The position numbers and the translations under genes were made by a program. From Planococcus sp. MSAK28401 (GTDB taxonomy: Bacteria; Bacillota; Bacilli; Bacillales_A; Planococcaceae), in the NCBI RefSeq assembly GCF_018283455.1, contig NZ_JAAMTH010000009.1, positions 62,001 through 126,000 of the forward strand: a DNA stretch of 64,000 bases, written 5' to 3'. A model generated the notes under the pieces. The model was not told the origin of the DNA, made no database searches, and saw only the letters and a list, made by a program, of their open reading frames with translations. Below, one piece after another: positions 15,403-24,465 of the stretch (the first letter of the stretch is position 1; the number at the start of each line of letters is the position of its first letter).

Positions 15403-16260
15403 TTACATATTCATTGCTTGATTTGTCATTTGGAACATAAACCACATAAACCAACCGATGACGGCAAATGCTGACAAGAAGAAAAACGTGTAAAAAGAGT
15501 TTCTTTGAACTTCCGCTTTTTGCAAGAGCATTTCTGATCGGCGATGGCCAAATACTTCGTTTTGTTCTTCCAATACTTGCAACGCATTATCTCGGTCCAT
15601 CCTATGTAGACCACCTAAAAAATCTCCTAAAAACTGAGCGGTTTCTCCACCTAATGCAGCCTCAAAGTTCTGCCCTGCTAATTGAGGTGATTCCCGCCAT
15701 TGACGCATGAATTGATTGAGCATCGGCTTAATGTAATGAACATATGGCAAAGTATCTTTCAGAAGATGATAAACGTTGATCTCTTCACGAGTATTACCAA
15801 TTAAGTCTGTCTTTAGCATCGCGAATAGGGAGAATAATTCCCCTTCCTTCATTTCTGTTATCTTCTTAATACGACGCGCTAAGTAAAGGCGTATGAGCGA
15901 GAACTTGAAAACCGGTTCGGTTAAAACAGCCCAGCCTACTAAGAAGAGAATGGTGTTCGTCGACGTAGTTGTGAGGGAAAGATAAAGCATCCCGGATAAC
16001 AATCCGACTACTCGAACCACTGCGAAGCGGTAATTCGTCAGCCAGGGAAGGTGCGCCTCTTTAAACAATTGAGTAATCTCTGATTCAGATGTCCGTTTTT
16101 TCGTGATTTCATTTTGCTTTCTCAAATGTCGTTTCATTCGATGCCGCATAAATCGTCTTTCTTCTTTTGAGTACAGTGCTGCATATGTCCGCATCATCGC
16201 AAGCACCACGAAAAGAATAAAAACGCTATATTGAATCGCGGTTAGTACATACGCAGTCAT
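15403..16260 (-). CDS. tadC: Tad pilus inner-membrane platform protein, TadC-like
   Basis: A 285-aa polytopic membrane protein of the T2SSF/TadC type. Hydrophobic helices lie near the N-terminus (residues 4-24), in the middle (about 85-125, a hairpin) and at the C-terminus (FFFLSAFAVIGWFMWFMF). The cytoplasmic domain between about 130 and 245 carries the helical bundle typical of GspF-fold proteins. The start at 16260 is chosen because AAGGGG lies 8 bases upstream. It lies after TadB in the operon; the two form the platform that couples the ATPase to pilin extraction. Confidence 0.8.
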   Translation of the reverse strand: MTAYVLTAIQYSVFILFVVLAMMRTYAALYSKEERRFMRHRMKRHLRKQNEITKKRTSESEITQLFKEAHLPWLTNYRFAVVRVVGLLSGMLYLSLTTTSTNTILFLVGWAVLTEPVFKFSLIRLYLARRIKKITEMKEGELFSLFAMLKTDLIGNTREEINVYHLLKDTLPYVHYIKPMLNQFMRQWRESPQLAGQNFEAALGGETAQFLGDFLGGLHRMDRDNALQVLEEQNEVFGHRRSEMLLQKAEVQRNSFYTFFFLSAFAVIGWFMWFMFQMTNQAMNM

Positions 16261-16289
16261 AGACATCACCCCTTCCAATGAATTAGTTT

Positions 16290-17243
16290 TTATAAGTCAG
16301 CGCGCGGCTTGCTCATAATGACTGAGCCCATTGCACTTGATACTGCGAGCGCTGTGGCAGCAATTAAACCAATTAAGCTGCTGGTTTGTTCCATTAAGGT
16401 ACTGGTTTGATACATCATGGTGACTCGATAGGCCATGACAAGGAAAATGGGGATGAAGACGATTGGCATAAAACCGAGGATTACGGTTTCCATTCGCTTC
16501 GTCTTCAAAGCTTCCATGTCCCGCTCCCGCTTTCGCAAGTCACGATGAATGTCTAAGAGTCCTTCGCTAATATCAGCGTTATCTCTGTATGATTTAACAA
16601 GTAAGTTGGTGAAGCGGCTGGCATACGTTGATCGGAGCGAGAAAGCAAAGAGCTGAACAGCTTCGAGGAAAGCTTCTTCTGTTCGTTCTTTTTGCATACT
16701 GGATAGTAGCTTTTGAAAATTGAGACGAAGGCGCTTGTCATGGACTAAATTCGTCATTTCGAAAATAGAGTGATAGGCGTCCTTATTTTTCTGATATGCC
16801 TGAATGTACAAATGAAACTCTTTCATAAAGGCGAGTGAACCATCGAGCCGAATACTCGTCATGCGGTAACGCAGAAGGATGTATGGTACGACGCCAATCA
16901 GCAGACCCATCAAAAGCGCAAAATCAATTCTTCCTGTCATTAAGGTTAAAGAGAGCGTGACTGTCGCAAATAAGCTGATTGTCAGTCCGTAGAAGTTCCA
17001 GAGGTGTTTTTCGTGAGTGTCTGGAGCAACTGAAAAGACTAGGCGTTGGATATGTTTGAACAATGGGTGCTTCATCGCTTTTTGGAAACGCTCTTGTTCA
17101 ATCCTTTGATGTTTTCGCAAACGGTGCTTCCTGACTTGAAATCTTCTTGCATTCATCAAAAGCGGCCATATAAGCTTCCATATCCCGAAGAACATAATTA
17201 GATAGCCGAACCCTTTAGCGATAACTTCAATTGCTTGAATCAT
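16290..17243 (-). CDS. tadB: Tad pilus inner-membrane platform protein, TadB-like
   Basis: A 317-aa polytopic protein: N-terminal helix (about 8-27), a central pair (about 90-125), a T2SSF-like cytoplasmic helical bundle (about 140-245), and a C-terminal pair of helices (about 250-310). Its ATG overlaps the TGA of the ATPase gene by four bases, the usual TadA-TadB-TadC order. It would form, with TadC, the inner membrane complex that converts ATPase movement into pilus assembly. Confidence 0.82.
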   Translation of the reverse strand: MIQAIEVIAKGFGYLIMFFGIWKLIWPLLMNARRFQVRKHRLRKHQRIEQERFQKAMKHPLFKHIQRLVFSVAPDTHEKHLWNFYGLTISLFATVTLSLTLMTGRIDFALLMGLLIGVVPYILLRYRMTSIRLDGSLAFMKEFHLYIQAYQKNKDAYHSIFEMTNLVHDKRLRLNFQKLLSSMQKERTEEAFLEAVQLFAFSLRSTYASRFTNLLVKSYRDNADISEGLLDIHRDLRKRERDMEALKTKRMETVILGFMPIVFIPIFLVMAYRVTMMYQTSTLMEQTSSLIGLIAATALAVSSAMGSVIMSKPRADL

Positions 17244-18751
17244 TCTGTCTCACCTGCATCTTTAAAGAGGATTGGCTGAATGCTGTTTTCTTTCATAGGA
17301 GAGAAAGCTTTTCGTTCAGCCATGAGCGTTTGGAAATTGGCTAAGGTTGTATCGCCTTCTTCATTAAGCAGCTGTACTAAGGAAGGTGAAAGTTCATCGT
17401 TATAGGTCCATTCGTGAGTAATGCTGTCGTATTTCATTAAGTAGGAAATCCAGGCTTTGTCTGTGTTGTAGTCGTAATTGACTTCGAATACACTCGTAAC
17501 GCGCTTTTTGTTTCCTGGGAAGGTTTTCATCGTTACTCCAAGATTCAGTGTCTGAGAAACTCTTCGCACTTCGTTCACATAGCGTCTGGAAGGATATACA
17601 TCCAGGATATGTTGTGCCAGTTGCTCGCATACTTTTGAGGGCTCTGTTACGTGATAGGTCATGAGCAAGCCAGTCGCTCCACGCGAAGCACCATCAATTG
17701 CTGCGTCCGCTTCCACTCCACGTACTTCTTGCATGATGACGTAATCGTGGTCAAACCGTAAGATGGTTTTAAGTACGCTGCGGATATCGGCGTCCGAGAT
17801 AGAAAATTCATGGACGAGTCGTTCAGGGAAATCTCGCTTCAAGAACGTTTCGGGATGCGTCTCGATCATCAAAGCAACCAAATCAGCTGGCCGCTCCGCG
17901 TAAAATGTTTTTAGCATGGTTGATTTTCCGGACTCTACACCACCGGCGATGACCATATTTGCTCGAACACGAGCGAGCGTCTGGAAGATGGGGATGTCTT
18001 CCCGCGCGATGGTTCCATACCGCACTTGTTCTTCAAAACTAAAGTTGTTGACGATGAAGCGGCGGAAAACAATGGTTGGGTAAAGCGTTCTTGGAGGAAT
18101 GGTCAATGTAATCCGTGTGCCATCAGGCAAGTCCAATTCACCTTGCGGCTGCTTTTCATTTACCGTGAAGTTTGGGTTGTTTTGTTGTAGCAAACGAATA
18201 ATCTCTTCTACCTCTTCGATTGATGAAAACTCTTCATCCTGCTTTACAAACTTCCCATCAATTTTGAACCAAATTTCTTTACCTAAAATCTTGGCAGATG
18301 GCGAATTTGGATGACGTTGCCACTTGTAGAAGTTCTTGAAACGATAGATGTGCTCAAAGATGGCGTGAGATAGAGAATCGAACATCGGATCATAGCTAAT
18401 GTTTTGATAAGGGGAATCTCTCAAGAAAGAATTTATCTCGTCGATTAGCATATCCATGGAATCTTTATTTCCGAGCGTCGCTTGGTGCTCGATGCGCTGG
18501 CGTTCAGCTCGTTCGCTTTCTTTGATTAGTTTGTCTTCCACTTTGTCATGAAAGAATTTTTGAACGGCTTTTTTTGCTGCTTGGAAATCATGGCGGACCG
18601 TTTGGCTAGGAGCGGCAGTTTTCAGTTTCAAGCGGTTCTGTTCTCCACCCTTTTCAATTAAAAAGGCGTTTATATCGAAACCTTCACTCCAGCTTTCGGT
18701 GATTTCAGCAGGCAAGCCTTGTTGTTTGTTTTCTTTCGATTCAATAACCAT
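17240..18751 (-). CDS. tadA: Pilus assembly ATPase, TadA/CpaF family
   Basis: A 503-aa secretion ATPase of the T2SS/VirB11 superfamily. The P-loop is GGVESGKST at 270-278, preceded by the strand ANMVIA; a Walker B-like strand with E (YVIMQEVRG) and the GATGLLMTYHV box follow. The N-terminal 250 residues are the CpaF-type helical and PAS-like part. It forms a cytoplasmic hexamer that powers pilus extension, and perhaps retraction as in other TadA proteins. The start has GGGAGG 8 bases upstream. It lies between the TadZ-like protein and TadB. Confidence 0.92.
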   Translation of the reverse strand: MVIESKENKQQGLPAEITESWSEGFDINAFLIEKGGEQNRLKLKTAAPSQTVRHDFQAAKKAVQKFFHDKVEDKLIKESERAERQRIEHQATLGNKDSMDMLIDEINSFLRDSPYQNISYDPMFDSLSHAIFEHIYRFKNFYKWQRHPNSPSAKILGKEIWFKIDGKFVKQDEEFSSIEEVEEIIRLLQQNNPNFTVNEKQPQGELDLPDGTRITLTIPPRTLYPTIVFRRFIVNNFSFEEQVRYGTIAREDIPIFQTLARVRANMVIAGGVESGKSTMLKTFYAERPADLVALMIETHPETFLKRDFPERLVHEFSISDADIRSVLKTILRFDHDYVIMQEVRGVEADAAIDGASRGATGLLMTYHVTEPSKVCEQLAQHILDVYPSRRYVNEVRRVSQTLNLGVTMKTFPGNKKRVTSVFEVNYDYNTDKAWISYLMKYDSITHEWTYNDELSPSLVQLLNEEGDTTLANFQTLMAERKAFSPMKENSIQPILFKDAGETE

Positions 18752-18780
18752 TTGTCTTCCTCCCTTCAGTCAGCAGGCGG

Positions 18781-19593
18781 TTATTTGCTTAGTCGGAAAA
18801 GTCCTTTTTTAACAGGAGCTATTTCTTTTAGAGATAATGCCATATCTTTTCCGAGATCCTTGGCCAACTGTTCGATACTTGCTTGATACTTCTGATTGGT
18901 ATATGTGTAAAGGAAGCGGTTTTCCAATTCAGAAATAATGCCATCCTCTGTAAAGGGGATTGTGTGTACGTCCTGAAGTTCTTTCTCTTTTGCAATTTTC
19001 TTTGAGTCCAGCAGATGGGCTTTTTCTTGGTATTTGTTTAAGATAAAGCGAATGTGCCGCTTCTCAATCGATAAAGGAGTTAGAATGTCCTCTTCTAATT
19101 GATTGAAGCGTTTCAATACTTTAGGCTGCTGCGTTAAAATGGCGTATCGGTGGCCTGCTTCATAGACAGCTTGTGCGCTCAGTGCGTTATCAATGTGGCC
19201 ACCTGCGTCGATCAGTACGACATCGAATACTTGCAAGGAGCGGTCAATGAGATAACTGACTTCCTCAACCTTAAAACTTCTAACCAATCGGGCATTTCGG
19301 TTGCCTGGCAAAATGTATAGGTCATTTCCTTCCACCTTTACGAAACGGTTAAGAAAATCGTCGTTGTCGTCCAATTGCTTGCCGGCTAGACGCGGTTTGA
19401 GCGTATCCAGAAAATCTTTAGCTTCTGGCAAATAATCTGATCCATCGTCCCAAGCGTTTAAGGAAAGTACACCAATTTTCACTTCAGATAGTTTTGATAA
19501 TGCGAGGGCAACAGAATACACTGTATTGGTTACCCCAACGTTTCCACCTGCAGAAAAGAAGGTGGCCAGTCGATTATTCGTCTGTGGATTCAT
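18781..19593 (-). CDS. TadZ/CpaE-like MinD-family protein with degenerate P-loop
   Basis: A 270-aa ParA/MinD-fold protein. The nucleotide-binding loop reads SAGGNVGVTNT (about residues 17-27) instead of KGGVGKT, so both signature lysines are missing; the switch-like strand VVLIDAGGHIDN is present. TadZ/CpaE proteins position the Tad machine in the cell, and degenerate P-loops are known in the family. The start at 19593 is preferred because GAAAGGA lies 8 bases upstream; this overlaps the end of the CpaB gene by 20 bases, implying coupling. Confidence 0.75.
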   Translation of the reverse strand: MNPQTNNRLATFFSAGGNVGVTNTVYSVALALSKLSEVKIGVLSLNAWDDGSDYLPEAKDFLDTLKPRLAGKQLDDNDDFLNRFVKVEGNDLYILPGNRNARLVRSFKVEEVSYLIDRSLQVFDVVLIDAGGHIDNALSAQAVYEAGHRYAILTQQPKVLKRFNQLEEDILTPLSIEKRHIRFILNKYQEKAHLLDSKKIAKEKELQDVHTIPFTEDGIISELENRFLYTYTNQKYQASIEQLAKDLGKDMALSLKEIAPVKKGLFRLSK

Positions 19594-20506
19594 CGCTATC
19601 ATCCTTTCCGGCTTTTTCATCCTCACTGGACTTCTCTTCTACTTTTGAATCGTCTTCCTCTTTTTCTACTTCCGTTTCGTCTTCGACTACTTCTTCTTCA
19701 TCTTCTGTTGCTTCGCTTTCAGCTACTTCCGTTTCAGTAGCATCTGTTTCTTCTACTGGGTCGGTAGCGGCGGCTGCTTCTACTTCGCTTGATCGTTCAA
19801 ATTTATAAACCACATAGAGTTTGTAACCTTCATTAAGGTTGTCCGTTAGGGTTTTCAACATTTCATCTGTAGCAATGATTTCAAGAGCGGCAACTTGGCC
19901 AGTCGCTTCGCTTGTTTCATCGGACTCTCGAACTTCTCTGTTTCCGCTGTCTTTTACAGACGCAACACGGACACTTTCTAAAATAGGTTCAGTACCTGGG
20001 GCGATCTCCTGAATATCGGACTCTTTTATGTCGCCTTGTTCAGCGGCTGCGCTTTCCAGCTGTGATTTGATTCTTTGTTCGTCATCGCTAATTGCATATA
20101 CATCTGCAACAAAGGTTCTGCGAAGGCTTCCAGGAACAGCGAACAACCATTCTTTCGGAATCGGCGCTACAAATTCGCCTTTTGATGTATCCGGAACCAA
20201 ATTGTATGTGTCGATTAGGTCTGTATAGATTTGAGTGCCTTTTTCGATTTTGATAGAAGCATGTTTTCCGATAAGGCTTTCGTAGGCAGTAATCGGAATG
20301 GCGTTTTCCACTTCATGGCCTCTTTTTACGTTTGCGATTTGAATATTTTCTTCTGTAATGACTGTTTTAAAGTCAATCGTTTCTTTTGCTACAACCACCT
20401 CTACGGTGTCAATCTTTTCTGAGACATAAAACTCAAAGAAAAAGACGAAACCAACGCCGGCTGCCACAAAGAGAACCGAGAGTACAACATTTAACGTGGT
20501 TTTCAT
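19574..20506 (-). CDS. cpaB: CpaB/RcpC-like SAF-domain pilus protein
   Basis: A 310-aa protein with an N-terminal membrane helix (residues 6-27) followed by an SAF domain (about 35-110: VVVAKETIDFKTVITEENI, then KRGHEV and a GKHASIKIEKGTQI stretch), as in CpaB/RcpC. A second beta-rich region runs to about 235, and the last 65 residues are an extremely acidic, repeat-like Glu/Asp/Val/Ser tail. SAF domains in CpaB are thought to bind carbohydrate and assist pilus passage through the wall. Its ATG overlaps the stop of the upstream CpaE-like gene by four bases. Confidence 0.82.
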   Translation of the reverse strand: MKTTLNVVLSVLFVAAGVGFVFFFEFYVSEKIDTVEVVVAKETIDFKTVITEENIQIANVKRGHEVENAIPITAYESLIGKHASIKIEKGTQIYTDLIDTYNLVPDTSKGEFVAPIPKEWLFAVPGSLRRTFVADVYAISDDEQRIKSQLESAAAEQGDIKESDIQEIAPGTEPILESVRVASVKDSGNREVRESDETSEATGQVAALEIIATDEMLKTLTDNLNEGYKLYVVYKFERSSEVEAAAATDPVEETDATETEVAESEATEDEEEVVEDETEVEKEEDDSKVEEKSSEDEKAGKDDSDESTDE

Positions 20507-21951
20507 GTGCTTTCCTCCATTTTTTCTTTATCTTTTAAAAACTCGAAGCTCGGCATCCAGTTCTTCACTTTTTTTACGCCATTCTTTTTGCGTTTTAAAT
20601 CCTGTGAATCTACAACGAGTTTCAAGAGTTTCTGAAATCCTTTTTGCTGTTCGTCTACCGCATCCTTAAATTCAAATATCCCATCGAATTGCGCTTGATA
20701 GGTTGATACGTCTCCAAATGGCGGTACTGGTGTAAAGTGATCAAGCGGTAAAGCTGTTTCTACGCCCTTAACGTACCGATTAGCAATCAAGTGAGTTTTC
20801 TTCTTCAATAGCAGATTATGAATCCAACCAAACTTTTCAGCCATTTGGTACTGTTCAAATAATTCAAGGTTGGGTAAGTCATTATCGACTACCACCAGAA
20901 CATGACTTGCGACTTCTGCTAATTCATCATAAGTTTGTTTACTTTCATCTGCGCCTATATCCACAATCAGATAGGGAGCGTCATGAACAGAAAGCAATTG
21001 CCTCAAGAATTTTGTGATTGGAAACTGTTCTTCTTCTAATCGTTGCTCAAATTGTGGATTCAAAACTTGAAGTTCTATACCGTCTTTTTTCCACTCTCGA
21101 ATGTATGTGTTGTGGTCATCTTCAGGTATCTCACTGTATGGGCTGTAGTAATTTGGGATGTCATGAGCACCCGATAAGCGGTCGTAGGTATAAGGGTTTT
21201 TGAAAGGATTTTCGAAATACTTAACGCCAATTCCATTCTTAGCAATCGCATGGGCTAATTGGTGAGCGATGAATGTTGAACCCGATCTTTCGAAAGGACT
21301 GACTACTAGAATGATTTTTCTTTCCTGCAGCGCAATTTCTTGTTGAACTTCTGAAGCTTTAGGAAAGTTGATGGATATGTTCGGCCGTTGAGGTTTTGCA
21401 ACCTTTGGAAGTTTCGGCAACTTGGTCTTAGAAAGAAACGAAGCTTTTTCCTCTGACTTCTCGTTATCTGAAGGCTCTTTGCCTTTCGTTTCTGTACTTT
21501 CCATCAGCGAATCAATGGCTGCGTCTTCCAACCCGTACCGTGAGACATTCATGTAGCGTGCAGGCTCTTTCAACTGCTTGATTAGTGAAGCTGTCGGTAT
21601 CTGTCTCTCGTTAAAGATATCTAGCACGTTACGGGCAACTAGCTGACTCAGGAACGGATCTTTTCTTTCCCGCTCACACATGATCACCACTCGCATTTGT
21701 GCGTCGTATACCCTTCTCCAACTTTCAATCAGTTGCAAAAGCTCTTCTTCATTTTTTTCCTTGTCACCAAATTGACTTGGCAACTGGCGATCGTGAATGA
21801 TGAGAAGATTGGGCCGTTCGAAGTCTATCTTCTCGTTTAGGTAATCACGATGGAGAACTTCTTCTTTGGCGATTTCAAAACCAGCGTCTTCTAAGTTCCC
21901 TTTTAGAATTTGAGAAAGGTTCTTTTCACCAATGGCCAACAAAACCTTCAT
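20503..21951 (-). CDS. CpaE-like protein: receiver-like plus degenerate MinD domain
   Basis: About 482 aa. Residues 1-130 resemble a response-regulator receiver fold (KVLLAIGEKNLSQIL, LLIIHDRQLPS, MRVVIMC). A linker rich in Lys/Pro leads to a MinD/ParA-like domain from about 215, where the P-loop position is SPFERSGSTFIA, without the canonical lysine pair, and the switch strand is LIVDIGADES. This is the layout of CpaE. It is the first gene of the Tad operon, after leader B1. The ATG at 21951 is preferred over the GTG at 21972, although AAAGGA is 12 bases away. A third protein of this type is at 45242. Confidence 0.75.
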   Translation of the reverse strand: MKVLLAIGEKNLSQILKGNLEDAGFEIAKEEVLHRDYLNEKIDFERPNLLIIHDRQLPSQFGDKEKNEEELLQLIESWRRVYDAQMRVVIMCERERKDPFLSQLVARNVLDIFNERQIPTASLIKQLKEPARYMNVSRYGLEDAAIDSLMESTETKGKEPSDNEKSEEKASFLSKTKLPKLPKVAKPQRPNISINFPKASEVQQEIALQERKIILVVSPFERSGSTFIAHQLAHAIAKNGIGVKYFENPFKNPYTYDRLSGAHDIPNYYSPYSEIPEDDHNTYIREWKKDGIELQVLNPQFEQRLEEEQFPITKFLRQLLSVHDAPYLIVDIGADESKQTYDELAEVASHVLVVVDNDLPNLELFEQYQMAEKFGWIHNLLLKKKTHLIANRYVKGVETALPLDHFTPVPPFGDVSTYQAQFDGIFEFKDAVDEQQKGFQKLLKLVVDSQDLKRKKNGVKKVKNWMPSFEFLKDKEKMEEST

Positions 21952-21982
21952 GTGTACATCGCATCCTTTCACTTACAGCAAC

Positions 21983-22057
21983 AAAAAAAACACCCTAATC
22001 TGGCGGAAAAAGAACGCTAAATAGCGTTACATTTCTCGGTCAGATTAGGGTGCTCCT
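21983..22057 (-). promoter_or_regulatory. Family B leader / attenuator, copy B1 (Tad operon)
   Basis: In minus-strand orientation: box AGGAGCACCCT, then a terminator stem CACCCTAATCTGA with CAGATTAGGGTG, an inner hairpin AACGCTATTTAGCGTT, and eight Ts. It ends about 30 bases before the first Tad gene. The 3' arm stops at GGGTG followed by Ts, so most of the conserved GGAGCA box has no pairing partner; the box is therefore conserved for another reason. Confidence 0.75.
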
Positions 22058-22104
22058 ATTTTCTGTGTATGTAATTGTGAGTTGAAGTCTTGATTGTATT
22101 AGGT

Positions 22105-22139
22105 TAAAAATGCGAGCGCGATGTTTTCCGCACCGCGCC
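22105..22139 (-). terminator. Terminator after the 325-aa replication-relaxation-like gene
   Basis: On the minus strand GCGCGGTG pairs with CATCGCGC (one G-T pair), followed by TCGCATTTTT. A second hairpin, TCCTAAGGGT/ACCTTTAGGA, lies just upstream at about 22150-22175. Together they separate the S1/relaxation transcript from the Tad operon. Confidence 0.6.
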
Positions 22140-22294
22140 TCACATTATTCCTAAAGGTAAAAACCCTTAGGAAAAGGTGTAAACCTAAATTACCACAATA
22201 AAAAATGAGGGTCAAGATGAAACTTGAAAATTTCTGGAATTTCAACGAACAAACATTCCACTCTGCTTCTCGTGACTTATAAGCATGAAGTCCA

Positions 22295-23272
22295 TCATTT
22301 GTTTTGTAAGAAGGGAACTTTCACCTGTACGATCCCCTCTTCTGTTCCCTGGGCGAATGCGGATGCCAATTCTTCTGTTTCGTCCAACCACTCGTCAATC
22401 AGGAAAAGAATGTCGTAAGAATAAAGGTGAAGACTCAACTGCTTTTGTACAAATTCGGCAAGCGATACTGTAGAAACGGAAATTACGACGGCTTGCATGA
22501 TGGGGGGCTTAATCCCCTCAATCTTGATTACTCCGTCCCGCTCCTTTAAGTAGCTATATGTCTTCAGACGTTTTCTTAGATAGTCAAGGAAGGTTTGAGC
22601 CATTTGCACACGTTCGATAATGAAATGGACAGGTGCTTGATTCTTGAGCTTCTTCGTGGACATAACGGCTAAGGGCTTCGGGTTTCTTACATGGTCTCCT
22701 ATAGCGGGTAGCCACGCCCATTTTGAGAGCTGGCGGTTCGTAGTGCCAATCATGCGGATCTCATTCATTGCAACGTATCGCTGAATGGCGTAAGGATTAT
22801 CCATCCATTTATCCGGATGAACAAAATGCTGATCGTTATAATAATACTTCATCAGTTTATAGCCGACCGCTCCCAATACGAAAATGCCAGGAGGTTTGCG
22901 TTCTCCTTCTTTGAACTCTTCGAAACGAACACTTGCTGTATAGCGGTGTACATACCCGCGATATTGTAGTCGCTTTAACCGGTCACTGGTTCGAGAAGCC
23001 GACTGTACCGATTGCATGTACTTTCTTAATTGAGCTTCATTCGCACAAACAGCTGCGCCAATGACAGATAATAGAATTATGTCTTCTTTTAAAAGCGTGT
23101 GTTGTATTTCTTCTTCAAGCGCCTGTTCATAACGTGCGAAAGGTTTGTGGTCTTTAGGGAGCTTCAGAACCGCTCGGAAATTGGGATTATCCCATATCGG
23201 TACTTTTCCATCCTCTCGAGGAAACACTTGAATGGCGCTACGAATTTCTTCGGGATTTTGTACTTCAGTCAT
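22295..23272 (-). CDS. Replication-relaxation-like protein
   Basis: A 325-aa soluble protein. Residues 60-130 look like a winged-helix DNA-binding domain (VCANEAQLRKYMQ, DRLKRLQYRGYVHRY, GAVGYKLMKYYY), the layout at the start of replication-relaxation (MobT-type accessory) proteins of Gram-positive conjugative elements. The C-terminal half may be the nuclease-like fold but lacks an obvious PD-(D/E)xK set. It follows the S1-domain gene by 8 bases. A role at the origin of transfer or in relaxosome assembly is inferred from the family and from the VirD4 gene nearby. Confidence 0.55.
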   Translation of the reverse strand: MTEVQNPEEIRSAIQVFPREDGKVPIWDNPNFRAVLKLPKDHKPFARYEQALEEEIQHTLLKEDIILLSVIGAAVCANEAQLRKYMQSVQSASRTSDRLKRLQYRGYVHRYTASVRFEEFKEGERKPPGIFVLGAVGYKLMKYYYNDQHFVHPDKWMDNPYAIQRYVAMNEIRMIGTTNRQLSKWAWLPAIGDHVRNPKPLAVMSTKKLKNQAPVHFIIERVQMAQTFLDYLRKRLKTYSYLKERDGVIKIEGIKPPIMQAVVISVSTVSLAEFVQKQLSLHLYSYDILFLIDEWLDETEELASAFAQGTEEGIVQVKVPFLQNK

Positions 23273-23280
23273 CTGCTTGA

Positions 23281-24171
23281 TTAATCCTCAAATAAGAATG
23301 AACCTAGATCTTTTTTCTTCCGCTTTCCTTGCGGATAGTTGGTGATAATAACTCTCCCTCTTCGCTTCACAGAATCCACCCGGTCCACCCTGCAAGTGAC
23401 TCGATCGCCAACGTCTGGTTCTTCCAGCGAGCGGGGCTTAGTCCCTTTCAAAACAACTCCTGTTTCGACTTCAACAAAAATTCCGTGGAGCGGTGACACT
23501 TGTACAATCTTCCCAGCAATCACATCGCCCTTTTTAATTTGATTCAAAAACTCCATCGGATCCGCAAGCGTTTGTTTTCTGGAGACACGAATCATCTTCA
23601 GTGATGATTCAATCGCTAGAACCTTTACTGTGACCGTTTCTCCTACTTGCGCATCAATACCCTCTCGAATGTTCCATGACCACTCGGAGCGGAACATGAA
23701 CGCATCTTGGCCTTGAATTCTAAGGTGAATAACACCCTTTTGAGTGTTAATACCGGTTACAGTTGCTTTATACTCCTTCTCTCCAAGCTTATCTTGGCTT
23801 TCCATTTCATTCAGTTCTTCCCACAATTCATCTGCGAGCATTTGGTTGGCAATGGTACCGGAAAGGAAAGCCACTTTGTTATCTAAATCTAATTCCGTGA
23901 TAACAAAAGCATCTTTAGTACCGACAAACCGATTAAATGACTTGATCTCAAAATCACGGAAATCCGGCCCCATGCAGTATCCATTCACGCCTCCTGGTAA
24001 TGCTACGATTAGTGTGGGAACTTCACGAACAACGGTTGAACCATCGTCCAGTTTTCTCGGCAGGTTCATGTTTTTAAGGCTGCGGATTACCCCATATACG
24101 ATTTCTCGGTTTCTGCTGGATTTTGTTAGATCCTCAAGTGTTTGTTCATTGGACCATGATTGTAAGACCAT
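23281..24171 (-). CDS. Two-S1-domain RNA-binding protein
   Basis: A 296-aa protein. The N-terminal 105 residues are not recognised. Two S1/OB domains follow: about 110-185 (KEYKATVTGINTQKGVIHLR) and about 195-270 (GDVIAGKIVQVSPLHGIFVE, then VGDRVTCRV). The tail is basic, with KRKKKDLGSF near the end. S1 domains bind single-stranded RNA, so the protein could act on mRNA or leader RNAs. It is the first gene after leader B2 and has a strong ribosome binding site (AAGGAGAGA). Given the plasmid-wide leaders, it is a candidate trans-acting factor for attenuation, but this is inference from context only. Confidence 0.8.
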   Translation of the reverse strand: MVLQSWSNEQTLEDLTKSSRNREIVYGVIRSLKNMNLPRKLDDGSTVVREVPTLIVALPGGVNGYCMGPDFRDFEIKSFNRFVGTKDAFVITELDLDNKVAFLSGTIANQMLADELWEELNEMESQDKLGEKEYKATVTGINTQKGVIHLRIQGQDAFMFRSEWSWNIREGIDAQVGETVTVKVLAIESSLKMIRVSRKQTLADPMEFLNQIKKGDVIAGKIVQVSPLHGIFVEVETGVVLKGTKPRSLEEPDVGDRVTCRVDRVDSVKRRGRVIITNYPQGKRKKKDLGSFLFED

Positions 24172-24314
24172 TTATATCTCTCCTTCTGTTTTAGTAATAG
24201 CAATTCGACTCTCTGTCTTGTCAGACGTTTATTTGTTTACTCTCCAGTGGCTGCTGTGATAGATACATAAGATTAGATCTCCAATAACGTATTATCCCGC
24301 TCCTTTCTGAAAAC

Positions 24315-24372
24315 AAAAAAGCACCCCTATCCGAGACTAGTCCGTAGACTACTCTTGAATAGGGGTGCTCCC
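24315..24372 (-). promoter_or_regulatory. Family B leader / attenuator, copy B2 (S1-domain operon)
   Basis: In minus-strand orientation: GGGAGCACCCCTATTC, a loop with an inner hairpin, then GGATAGGGGTGCTTTTTT. The stem (AGCACCCCTAT with ATAGGGGTGCT) is a perfect terminator. A strong promoter lies 42 bases upstream. Confidence 0.8.
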
Positions 24373-24413
24373 TTTGGTTATTAAACTAATTTCGGGTTTT
24401 CCGAATTGTCTTA

Positions 24414-24442
24414 ATTGTAGCTGTGCGCAAATCAGATGGCAA
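24414..24442 (-). promoter_or_regulatory. Sigma-A promoter for leader B2
   Basis: On the minus strand TTGCCA (24437-24442), a 17-base spacer, and TACAAT (24414-24419). The spacing and the position just before leader B2 make it a convincing promoter. Confidence 0.75.
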
Positions 24443-24465
24443 GGGATATTTTTGGTTTACTAGTA

